A stretch of 5,378 nt of DNA from Candidatus Collierbacteria bacterium RIFOXYD1_FULL_40_9 (GTDB taxonomy: Bacteria; Patescibacteriota; Microgenomatia; UBA1400; MFAQ01), in NCBI GenBank assembly GCA_001776275.1, contig MFAQ01000028.1:1-5378 (forward strand), given 5' to 3'. A program made the translations under genes and the position numbers. Shown here in pieces: positions 1 through 4,896 of the stretch. The notes beneath the pieces are model-generated. The model saw only the letters and a list, made by a program, of their open reading frames with translations, made no database searches and had not been told where the DNA came from. How positions within the stretch are numbered: the stretch's first letter is position 1; each line of letters starts with the position of its first letter.

Positions 1-339
1 GGGGAAGTTTATAAAGAATATAAAGTTTCGACGGGAAATTATTATCCGACACCGACTGGTCAGTACAAAATTATGAACAAAGCTCCCAAAGCCTACTCGG
101 ACATTTTTGGAGTATGGATGCCGTATTGGATGGCGTTTAACTATGCTGAGGATATTGGAGCTTACCTAGGGATTCATGAGCTGCCTTATGTTTTGGGAAA
201 CGGAGGCGTGCGAACTTATCGATTTGGTTATTATATTGGGCGAAAAATGACTGGCGGTTGTGTGGCGATGGAGCCAAAGGATAGTAAAGAAATTTATAAC
301 TTGTCCGAAGTGGGGATGCTAATAAATATTGTGCCTTAA
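1..339 (+). CDS. L,D-transpeptidase (YkuD family), C-terminal part, 5' end outside window
   Basis: This is the last 112 codons of an open frame that enters from the left edge; the first ATG at 73 is internal to the domain and not the start. L,D-transpeptidases form 3-3 cross-links in peptidoglycan, or attach proteins to it, outside the cytoplasmic membrane, through a cysteine acyl-enzyme. Visible landmarks (numbered from the window edge) are the substrate-loop start VSTGNYYPTPTG at residues 9-20, the segment WMPYWMAF at 39-46, GIHELPY with the conserved His at 59, and the catalytic block MTGGCVAM with Cys87. The usual motif is [S/T]HGC; here the residue before GC is Gly instead of His. The frame ends in TAA at 337-339. 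The gene faces the minus-strand lipoprotein unit, and their ends share the hairpin at 345-363. Family assignment is firm; the substrate, any N-terminal domains and any signal anchor cannot be seen. Confidence 0.9.
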   Translation, partial: GEVYKEYKVSTGNYYPTPTGQYKIMNKAPKAYSDIFGVWMPYWMAFNYAEDIGAYLGIHELPYVLGNGGVRTYRFGYYIGRKMTGGCVAMEPKDSKEIYNLSEVGMLINIVP

Positions 340-363
340 AAAAAGCCCTCCGAGTCGGAGGGC
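338..363 (-). terminator. Intrinsic terminator of the 115-aa/168-aa lipoprotein unit
   Basis: Read on the minus strand, an 8-bp stem (GCCCTCCG paired with CGGAGGGC, 345-352 with 356-363, 3-nt loop) is followed at once by seven T residues (338-344). It begins 6 nt after the TAA of the 168-residue lipoprotein. On the plus strand the hairpin is followed by GAGAAG, with a T run only from about 377, so any stop for the facing L,D-transpeptidase transcript would be weaker. Confidence 0.88.
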
Positions 364-369
364 GAGAAG

Positions 370-876
370 TTATTGATTTTTTATTGGGAGACAACCAATC
401 GGCATGATTGATTGGTGGTCGCCTTTTAAATCGAAGCTAAGTTCGAATTGGGCAAGGTAACCGATGACACCATTGTTTTGTTTTAAAATAATATTGGTGG
501 TGTTGACTCTATCGACGCCCACTAGAAGATAAACCTTGGTGCCAATGATTCGGTAGGCAGTTGGAATATCTGTTTCAGGTCCAAAGTGAACGGTAGTGTT
601 TGGTTTCCCTTCTACTGAGAACGTAGGATAAATATACGCCTGAATGATGCCCGGGTTTTGGGTTACATCAGCGGCAATTGTTTCTGCACTGAACTTTGGG
701 TACCCAAGCGGGGCAAGATAATCTTGGCAGAGGTCTTGCAGTTGGTTAATGGTAAGCGTTTGAATTGCGGAATTGTAATCTAAAACTGGAGTTGGGGTAG
801 ATTCCTTTCCGATAGACTCTGATCGAGCACAACCAGCAATCAAGAGGCTAAAGATTACCAAAAAAAGTTTTTTCAT
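370..876 (-). CDS. Small predicted lipoprotein, 168 aa, function unknown
   Basis: The product starts with a short lipoprotein signal: MKK, a hydrophobic stretch at residues 4-14, and the lipobox LIAGC with Cys16 as the expected lipidation site. After cleavage the protein should be tethered to the outer face of the cytoplasmic membrane. A Ser/Thr/Pro linker (about 17-31) leads to a soluble domain rich in predicted beta segments, for example residues 79-88, 104-121 and 126-150. Two further cysteines, Cys50 and Cys162 near the C-terminus, could form a disulfide. No known family is recognised. The start ATG overlaps the stop TGA of the 115-residue gene as ATGA (873-876), and only a weak GAAAAG precedes it, so translation is probably coupled to the upstream gene. 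A strong terminator follows the stop by a few bases. Gene and lipoprotein nature are well supported; function is not. Confidence 0.87.
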   Translation of the reverse strand: MKKLFLVIFSLLIAGCARSESIGKESTPTPVLDYNSAIQTLTINQLQDLCQDYLAPLGYPKFSAETIAADVTQNPGIIQAYIYPTFSVEGKPNTTVHFGPETDIPTAYRIIGTKVYLLVGVDRVNTTNIILKQNNGVIGYLAQFELSFDLKGDHQSIMPIGCLPIKNQ

Positions 877-1220
877 TTGAGCAACTTTTCAATGTCGACT
901 GTAACCAAGGGTCCATGGCTGATAAATAGGTTACGGCCCATTGATTGGAGAGCTTTCTTGAGCAATGCAATATCTTCGGTGGAAAGTTTTGATGTATAAA
1001 GGATCTTGATTTGCATGTGAGTGATTACAATAATCTCGGCACGTTTGTCCATATCACCAAAGGCTTGTCGATGTTCCCCGTAGACATTAATTTTGCCGTT
1101 TATTAGGGTAAACTGCCAGTCTTTTTTGATTTGCTTGTTGTTTTTTGGATCCTTGACTATTCTGTTTTTTAGGAAAGTGTGTGTTCGGTCGATGAGGGTT
1201 GTTCTGCGCCAAAATCGCAT
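873..1220 (-). CDS. Hypothetical protein, 115 aa, basic, first gene of the lipoprotein unit
   Basis: I do not recognise this protein. It has no signal peptide or membrane segment, and it is rich in Lys and Arg: MRFWRR at the start, a basic stretch at 18-33, and a basic helix-like segment ending ALLKKAL at about 84-91. A hydrophobic strand IIVITHMQIKILY lies at 63-75, and VTVDIEKLL ends the chain. The pattern suggests a small alpha/beta cytoplasmic domain, but that is only an impression. The start is well fixed: AAAGGAG (1227-1233) lies 6 nt before ATG, and an extended -10 (TGATAAAAT, 1264-1272) lies further upstream. The stop TGA overlaps the ATG of the 168-residue lipoprotein, so the two are co-transcribed and probably translationally coupled. 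A shared task with the lipoprotein is an inference from this coupling alone. Confidence 0.82.
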   Translation of the reverse strand: MRFWRRTTLIDRTHTFLKNRIVKDPKNNKQIKKDWQFTLINGKINVYGEHRQAFGDMDKRAEIIVITHMQIKILYTSKLSTEDIALLKKALQSMGRNLFISHGPLVTVDIEKLLK

Positions 1221-1263
1221 GAGATACTCCTTTTGTAAAATTTAAATGTGGATTTCAGCCTAT

Positions 1264-1272
1264 ATTTTATCA
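1264..1272 (-). promoter_or_regulatory. Extended -10 promoter for the 115-aa/168-aa unit
   Basis: On the minus strand TGATAAAAT reads as TG-n-TAAAAT, an extended -10, about 43 nt before the ATG at 1220. No -35 hexamer is visible: that position falls in the A run of the preceding terminator hairpin, which fits a promoter relying on the TG extension. The predicted start near 1257 leaves a leader of roughly 37 nt carrying the Shine-Dalgarno site. Confidence 0.55.
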
Positions 1273-1273
1273 C

Positions 1274-1301
1274 TAAAGCCCCCCTTTTTTTTGGGGGGGC
1301 T
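1274..1301 (-). terminator. Probable intrinsic terminator after the 136-aa lipoprotein gene
   Basis: An 8-bp stem (AGCCCCCC at 1277-1284 paired with GGGGGGCT at 1294-1301) encloses a loop of eight T (A on the minus strand) plus one G. It starts 6 nt after the minus-strand stop at 1308. The T tract on the minus strand is short (CTTTAG), so termination may be incomplete, and it runs straight into the promoter of the next gene. On the plus strand the hairpin has no useful T tract. Confidence 0.6.
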
Positions 1302-1307
1302 GAGGTT

Positions 1308-1718
1308 TTATTTACAGTCTACGTTGTACAGTAGATAGGTGATGCCGTCTGGGCTTTTACTGATAGTTACGTATCCCGTCAGAGTCGCTGTGTTATTCAC
1401 AGTATTGTTGATCGCGAATTTATAAGTTTTGTATGCCTGTGTTGCAACGTCTAATGTCAGTGTGCTTGAATCCAAAACTAGCTTTGAGGGGTCTAGGGAT
1501 GGGTTGTCTGAGACACACTTGCTTATAGTACTGCGAGAGATGTTGTCTAGCGAAGTGATTATGGTGACTAACTCAGGATCAGCTTGTTGGGGGATCGTAA
1601 TGGGTTGAACTGAGTTTGTCGTTGTGGGTGGTACTGGGGGAATGGCTGTGACATGACCACCTCCGCAGGCAACAAGAAAAGCCGTGAGAATAAAAATAGC
1701 AAGCCGCTTTTTGTTCAT
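1308..1718 (-). CDS. Small predicted lipoprotein, 136 aa, function unknown
   Basis: The N-terminus has MNKKR, a hydrophobic core (residues 6-16) and the lipobox LVAC with Cys18, followed by GGG and a Pro/Thr linker (about 24-37, including IPPVPPTTT). This is the classic layout of an exported, membrane-tethered lipoprotein. The mature domain of roughly 95 residues is Ser/Thr/Asn rich, with predicted strands at 86-93, 98-104, 111-120 and 126-132. Cys68 and Cys135, the second-last residue, may pair as a disulfide. No known domain is recognised. The start is supported by AAGGAG (1728-1733), 9 nt before ATG. The gene lies 39 bp downstream of the DUF4012 stop with no terminator between, so it may be read both from its own promoter and by read-through from DUF4012. 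Function cannot be assigned. Confidence 0.86.
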   Translation of the reverse strand: MNKKRLAIFILTAFLVACGGGHVTAIPPVPPTTTNSVQPITIPQQADPELVTIITSLDNISRSTISKCVSDNPSLDPSKLVLDSSTLTLDVATQAYKTYKFAINNTVNNTATLTGYVTISKSPDGITYLLYNVDCK

Positions 1719-1754
1719 TGTTGTAATCTCCTTAAATTTTGTAAGAACCTATAT

Positions 1755-1763
1755 ATTTTACCA
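1755..1763 (-). promoter_or_regulatory. Extended -10 promoter for the 136-aa lipoprotein, overlapping the DUF4012 stop
   Basis: TGGTAAAAT on the minus strand is TG-G-TAAAAT. The TGG is the last codon (Trp485) of the DUF4012 gene, and the first three bases of the -10 hexamer are its TAA stop. The hexamer is 36 nt from the lipoprotein ATG. No convincing -35 is seen. The downstream bases (ATATAGG) resemble those after the -10 at 1264 (ATAGG). Confidence 0.5.
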
Positions 1764-3215
1764 TAGGACCTTAGTTTGAAAAAGTAAGGGCTTTCTTAGG
1801 CTTGTTTGGTGGGTTTTACCAAAAATGTTTAAACTCTGAGGTGAGACGGGGAGTCCGTTTTGTTTGAGGAGGGTTAGGCTATATTCTTTAGGGTCTATAT
1901 TGGGCAGGTTGTAGCTTAGTTTGATATCTGAGTGCTGTCCGGCAAGGGTGAGATGCCAGAAACTTACGATGGTAAATTTTTGAGATGATGAGTTGCAGAT
2001 TTCGGAGATCTGATCACAGGTTGTTATTTTTGGAGTTTGGTTTTCGAGGATGGCTTGGTTGACATTGGCGGAGCTAGTTGAGCTATAGCAGTAACTTTGG
2101 TTGGCAGCGTTGCAAGGTAAGTATTCTGAGTGAGTTAATTGGATGTTGGTGGCGGTTGGTGGTAAATAAATTCGAAAAAAGCCTATGTAGTGACCACCGT
2201 AGTGTAGAGGTGGATTGGGGTTTTTTTCTGGAGAGGTGTTTTGGAGGTCGATGTCAATGGTGTGGGATATGGTCGGGGATTGCTTCGTTGTTTCACTCCT
2301 CGCAATGACGTGGGTGGTTTGGCGGGTGACATATTGGTTAGCCTTGTTGGCACCTAAATTCATTTCGACTAAACCATAGTAATCGTAAGTGTCTGCCTGG
2401 TAAGCACCAGCGTAATTTTGATCCTCCAGAAATTTTTGAAAGTCTGGATTGGTACTGTTTAAAACAATATTATTATTTTTTAGATCTTGATAGAGAACTT
2501 TTGCAATTTGGATTTTTTTAGCTAACTTTAGGGAATTTATTTTTTTGAGGGCTGAGGTGCCAACAGAGTGGAGAGCATCGGCTTTTTGGGTTGATCCGGG
2601 GAAGAAATTTACTTCGGCCTTACCTTGTAAGTAGAGGTAGAGGTTGTCTGGAGTAATAACCTTGTCATTTTCTGGAATTTTGAACTCACCAATGATGTTT
2701 AGAACTTTTTTGATAGTGGAAAGATTGACTATTCCAAGCACGTCTGGGTTTGCTTCTTTGCCTTTTTCTAAAAACCAGCGAATTGACGTGGCAGTAGTCG
2801 GGAAGTTGGGTTGCCAGTCGGCATTGGCTAGTTCCCAAGTGCCCTTGCCAAAGGCTTGCTGGATTGGTTCTGGTGGCGTAACATGGCCTCCGAGTTGACC
2901 GTTGGGAACGTATATGTCGTGAAATGAAACATCTAGTTTCATTTCACGAAAAAACTCAAAATTGAAAAAACTCAAAGAATCAAAATCGGGTGTTTCTACA
3001 GTTATCTTAGTGTAGGAGCCGGCGAAGCCACCGTTGGCACGCATTTCGGTATCGTTGCCGAGAAGAAAAAGATAAGTGATTGGTTTATCTTGGCCTAGAA
3101 GATATGGGAGCTGGGAATAGATTGGCTTGGCAAAGCGCCACAGTGACACAGTGCCACGATACAGAATGTAAATCAAGATGACATAAACAAGAAGTATAGT
3201 TTTCTTTTTGGACAC
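1758..3215 (-). CDS. DUF4012 domain membrane-anchored protein, 485 aa, GTG start
   Basis: DUF4012 proteins are surface proteins of unknown function, common in Patescibacteria and some Gram-positives. One N-terminal membrane helix (about residues 6-24, after MSKKK) should place the rest outside. The family core starts at YLFLLGNDTEMRANGGFAGS (48-67) and continues with FHDIYVPNGQLGGHVTPPEP (98-117), the block around ADWQPNFPTTA (132-142), and the helix containing DVLGIVNLSTIKKVL (158-172). The C-terminal part (about 340-480) is beta-rich and has two close cysteine pairs, Cys368/376 and Cys400/407, possible disulfides. Residues 303-314 (VIARSETTKQSP) come from a dispersed repeat and are not family sequence. 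Residues 75-92 look like an extra insert and overlap local repeats. The start codon is GTG (MSKKK follows) with no Shine-Dalgarno; no in-frame ATG lies nearby. A terminator immediately upstream implies its own promoter. Confidence 0.9.
   Translation of the reverse strand: MSKKKTILLVYVILIYILYRGTVSLWRFAKPIYSQLPYLLGQDKPITYLFLLGNDTEMRANGGFAGSYTKITVETPDFDSLSFFNFEFFREMKLDVSFHDIYVPNGQLGGHVTPPEPIQQAFGKGTWELANADWQPNFPTTATSIRWFLEKGKEANPDVLGIVNLSTIKKVLNIIGEFKIPENDKVITPDNLYLYLQGKAEVNFFPGSTQKADALHSVGTSALKKINSLKLAKKIQIAKVLYQDLKNNNIVLNSTNPDFQKFLEDQNYAGAYQADTYDYYGLVEMNLGANKANQYVTRQTTHVIARSETTKQSPTISHTIDIDLQNTSPEKNPNPPLHYGGHYIGFFRIYLPPTATNIQLTHSEYLPCNAANQSYCYSSTSSANVNQAILENQTPKITTCDQISEICNSSSQKFTIVSFWHLTLAGQHSDIKLSYNLPNIDPKEYSLTLLKQNGLPVSPQSLNIFGKTHQTSLRKPLLFQTKVLW
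2275..2310 (-). repeat. Dispersed bacterial repeat of the CGTCATTGCGAGG...GAAGCAATCC type inside DUF4012
   Basis: On the minus strand these 36 bases begin CGTCATTGCGAGGAG and end ACGAAGCAATCCCC. This is a widely scattered small repeat known to me from many bacterial genomes. Its ends form the inverted pair ATTGC/GCAAT (2302-2306 with 2279-2283). It is read in frame as VIARSETTKQSP, a string often seen where this repeat falls in annotated proteins. Its length, 36 bases or 12 codons, keeps the frame open. It lies just before the SHTIDIDL strand, so it probably sits in a surface loop. Confidence 0.75.
2917..2949. repeat. Perfect 14-bp inverted repeat within the DUF4012 coding region
   Basis: TCGTGAAATGAAAC (2917-2930) is exactly complementary in reverse to 2936-2949, with a 5-nt loop ATCTA. 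It covers the codons for about residues 89-100 (REMKLDVSFHD). On the minus-strand mRNA it would form a long AU-rich hairpin about 270 nt into the message. No T run follows it on the coding strand, so it is not a standard terminator. Confidence 0.85.
2948..2976. repeat. 13-bp direct repeat (period 16) next to the inverted repeat
   Basis: GAAAAAACTCAAA occurs at 2948-2960 and again at 2964-2976, separated by ATT. The first copy overlaps the end of the 14-bp inverted repeat by two bases. The two copies are in different reading phases (16 is not a multiple of 3) and encode the Phe-rich stretch SFFNFEFF at residues 82-89. Confidence 0.8.
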
Positions 3216-3223
3216 TAAAGTAA

Positions 3224-3229
3224 ATTGTA
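3224..3229 (-). promoter_or_regulatory. Candidate -10 (TACAAT) for a leaderless DUF4012 transcript
   Basis: TACAAT on the minus strand ends 8 nt before the GTG start at 3215, so initiation 7-8 nt downstream would begin the mRNA at or next to the start codon. No Shine-Dalgarno and no clear -35 is present. A terminator lies directly upstream (3231-3259), so the gene needs a promoter within this short gap unless read-through is efficient. Confidence 0.42.
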
Positions 3230-3230
3230 A

Positions 3231-3259
3231 AACAAAAAGCCCGCCTTGGTAGGCGGGTT
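3231..3259 (-). terminator. Intrinsic terminator after the 123-aa gene
   Basis: On the minus strand CCCGCCT pairs with AGGCGGG (3251-3257 with 3240-3246), with a 4-nt loop and two extra closing pairs, followed by CTTTTTGTTTT. It begins about 9 nt after the TAA at 3269. This is a well-formed rho-independent terminator separating the 123-residue gene from DUF4012. Confidence 0.85.
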
Positions 3260-3268
3260 GGTGGTGTT

Positions 3269-3640
3269 TTAGCGGAGGTAAACGTTGACAGACATGGAGT
3301 CTTTGAACTCAATGACTAAAACTTGATTTCTTGCTTCTTTGGTGGAGGCATCGGCGTAGTTTAAGTAAATTTCATAAACCTCGTCTTTTACAAAGAGCCG
3401 GGTGCGGTTTTTGGAGAGATGGTCTATCTTGGCACTGTCGCTTCTTTTGAATTGGAGATAAGTATCATCTGAGTTTGTAAGATAGAAGTACTTGCCTTCA
3501 GCACTAAACTCCATCTTTAATAGAATGTTGCCGGGAGCTTGGTTTAAAAGCCGAATGAAGTTTGGTTTATCTATTTTGGCACGATTGGTAATCCATACTG
3601 TGTCGTTTGGGTTTAAAGTTAATATTTTCTCGCCGAGCAT
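3269..3640 (-). CDS. Hypothetical protein, 123 aa, function unknown
   Basis: I do not recognise this protein. There is no signal peptide, membrane helix or lipobox, so it is probably cytoplasmic. The chain alternates charged turns with short hydrophobic stretches: GEKILTLNPNDTVWIT (3-18), NILLKMEFSAEGKYFYLT (38-55), TRLFVKDEVYEIYLNYAD (80-97) and QVLVIEFKDSMSVNVYL (106-122). This suggests an all-beta sandwich or barrel fold, with one helical piece at 26-34 (NFIRLLNQA). It contains no cysteine. The start is firm: AAAGGAG (3646-3652) lies 5 nt before ATG, with TATAAT further upstream. The gene is monocistronic, closed by the terminator at 3231-3259, and divergent from the M23 peptidase gene. 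A role linked to that peptidase is possible only by position. Without a family match, function stays open. Confidence 0.82.
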   Translation of the reverse strand: MLGEKILTLNPNDTVWITNRAKIDKPNFIRLLNQAPGNILLKMEFSAEGKYFYLTNSDDTYLQFKRSDSAKIDHLSKNRTRLFVKDEVYEIYLNYADASTKEARNQVLVIEFKDSMSVNVYLR

Positions 3641-3682
3641 GTTATCTCCTTTGGAAACTTTTTTTGGAAAGAGCTTTTGTAT

Positions 3683-3688
3683 ATTATA
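3683..3688 (-). promoter_or_regulatory. -10 (TATAAT) of the promoter for the 123-aa gene
   Basis: A consensus TATAAT lies on the minus strand, 42 nt before the ATG at 3640. ATTACA (3705-3710, four of six matches to TTGACA) sits 16 bp upstream as a weak -35. The predicted leader of about 36 nt includes AAAGGAG. The -35 position abuts the extended -10 of the divergent M23 gene. Confidence 0.62.
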
Positions 3689-3709
3689 TCCGCTTTGGTG
3701 AGTTTGTAA

Positions 3710-3718
3710 TGGTAGAAT
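3710..3718 (+). promoter_or_regulatory. Extended -10 (TGGTAGAAT) for the M23 peptidase gene
   Basis: TG-G-TAGAAT lies 16 nt before the ATG at 3735, with no good -35. The predicted start near 3725 leaves a leader of only about 10 nt (ending CTGGACAATAA) without a recognisable Shine-Dalgarno site. An in-frame TAA directly before the ATG rules out a longer N-terminus. Confidence 0.52.
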
Positions 3719-3734
3719 AATTTCTGGACAATAA

Positions 3735-4892
3735 ATGTTTATTAAGCAATTCTACAAGGAGTGGATTGGGGCTTTTGGCCAATTTTTGGTGTTGCTTAGC
3801 AAACACGTTTTTTCTCATTATCTAAACCCTAAATTTCAAAGTTTTGAATCTGTTAAATCTACCTTTGTTGGTAAACTCTATGTACAAAGAGGTAAGAATG
3901 CCCAGGTAATTGTAAATTTGGTGGTGATTACGGTAATGGTTTTGGGGGTGGTTTTGGGCCCTACACTGGTGAGTAACGACAGTCAGGCCTCTGCTGTCTT
4001 ATCTGGAGCGTTTAATAATAAATTTGCTTTTGCTCAGGAGAATTTGGGAACTGGAGGGCCAGAAGGAGAATTTGTTTTTGATGCCGACAATGTTTTGATT
4101 GACCCTATGACTCAGGTTTCGGAGAAGCCAAGAGCTGAAGTATTTGAATATACAGTAGAGGATGGAGACACTTTGGCGGGGATAGGAAAAAAGTTTGGGG
4201 TAGATACGGACTCGATTTTGTGGCTTAACAAGGGAGTAACAGAAAAAAGATTGAAGCCTGGAACAGCTCTAAAGATTCCGCCGGTTACCGGTGTAGTGCA
4301 TACCGTAAAAACAGGTGAGACGGTTTACTCAATCGCTAAAAAATATAATGTTTCTGCCCAGGCAATAGTTGACTTCCCTTTTAACGAATTTAGTAACGAT
4401 GAAACATTTGCCTTGGCTATTGGTCAAAATGTTGTGGTTCCGGATGGGGAAATGCCAGATGAGCCAATTAGTTCACCAAGAAACAATATTGCAAATGCAA
4501 TTACTCCAAACGCTGGTGCTGTTTCGGCAACAGGGAAGTGGCTTTGGCCGGCAGCCGGAACCATAACTCAGTACTACAAACCCTGGCATAAGGCGGTTGA
4601 TATAGCTAACCGTTCTGGTGGACCTATTTTGGCGGCGGATGCTGGGACTGTAATAGTTTCAGGTTGGCCAGATAACAGTGGTTATGGAAACAGAGTAATT
4701 ATCGATCACGGTAATGGTTACAAGACACTGTACGCGCACATGTCTAAGTTGGCCGTAAAGGCAGGGCAAACGGTGAAGAGGGGTGATAAGGTTGGTGAGA
4801 TGGGTAGTACTGGTCGCTCTACTGGGACACACTTGCACTTCGAGATAAGGACGGCTAAAGGGTACGCTGACCCGGTAGCGGCGCTGAAGTAA
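3735..4892 (+). CDS. Membrane-anchored LysM-LysM-M23 peptidoglycan endopeptidase, 385 aa
   Basis: M23 (LytM-type) zinc peptidases cut peptide cross-bridges or stems of peptidoglycan outside the membrane. Order of parts: a cytoplasmic N-terminus of about 55 residues, one membrane helix (about 57-79), a linker, LysM 1 (about 138-182, YTVEDGDTLAGIGKKFGV), LysM 2 (about 188-236, HTVKTGETVYSIAKKYNV), a short linker, then the M23 domain (about 268-380). The catalytic set is complete: His285 and Asp289 (HKAVD), His335 (YAHM), and His366 and His368 (THLHFE). The zinc ligands are expected to be His285, Asp289 and His368, so an active enzyme is predicted, unlike degenerate EnvC/NlpD-type activators. 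The LysM domains should hold it on glycan strands. The layout, with the block around IVDFPFNEFSNDETFAL (211-227), resembles proteins of Microgenomates bacteria. It is transcribed alone from the divergent promoter region, with a very short leader and no Shine-Dalgarno. Confidence 0.95.
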   Translation: MFIKQFYKEWIGAFGQFLVLLSKHVFSHYLNPKFQSFESVKSTFVGKLYVQRGKNAQVIVNLVVITVMVLGVVLGPTLVSNDSQASAVLSGAFNNKFAFAQENLGTGGPEGEFVFDADNVLIDPMTQVSEKPRAEVFEYTVEDGDTLAGIGKKFGVDTDSILWLNKGVTEKRLKPGTALKIPPVTGVVHTVKTGETVYSIAKKYNVSAQAIVDFPFNEFSNDETFALAIGQNVVVPDGEMPDEPISSPRNNIANAITPNAGAVSATGKWLWPAAGTITQYYKPWHKAVDIANRSGGPILAADAGTVIVSGWPDNSGYGNRVIIDHGNGYKTLYAHMSKLAVKAGQTVKRGDKVGEMGSTGRSTGTHLHFEIRTAKGYADPVAALK

Positions 4893-4896
4893 ATAC

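Noticed and set aside
137..394. 85-codon minus-strand open frame opposite the L,D-transpeptidase
   Set aside because: It lies opposite a clear YkuD domain, crosses the intrinsic terminator, and its product is low in recognisable structure.
393..415. 7-bp inverted repeat ACCAATC/GATTGGT near the lipoprotein 3' end
   Set aside because: With a 9-nt loop, a match of this length is expected several times by chance in a window of this size.
2078..2898. Two plus-strand open frames (2078-2308 and 2644-2898) inside the DUF4012 gene
   Set aside because: Both are antisense shadows of a well-supported gene; the first ends by reading through the dispersed repeat. Neither has a Shine-Dalgarno or promoter.
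3085..3312. 75-codon minus-strand open frame spanning the DUF4012 start and the terminator
   Set aside because: It would run through a strong terminator hairpin and overlap two better-supported genes in other frames; its product is rich in Ser, Cys and Pro without domain character.
3492..3701. 69-codon plus-strand open frame opposite the 123-aa gene
   Set aside because: It is a shadow of the 123-residue gene, which has its own promoter, Shine-Dalgarno and terminator.
4369..4566. 65-codon plus-strand open frame in another frame of the M23 gene
   Set aside because: It lies wholly within the linker and LysM 2 coding region of the peptidase, without its own signals.
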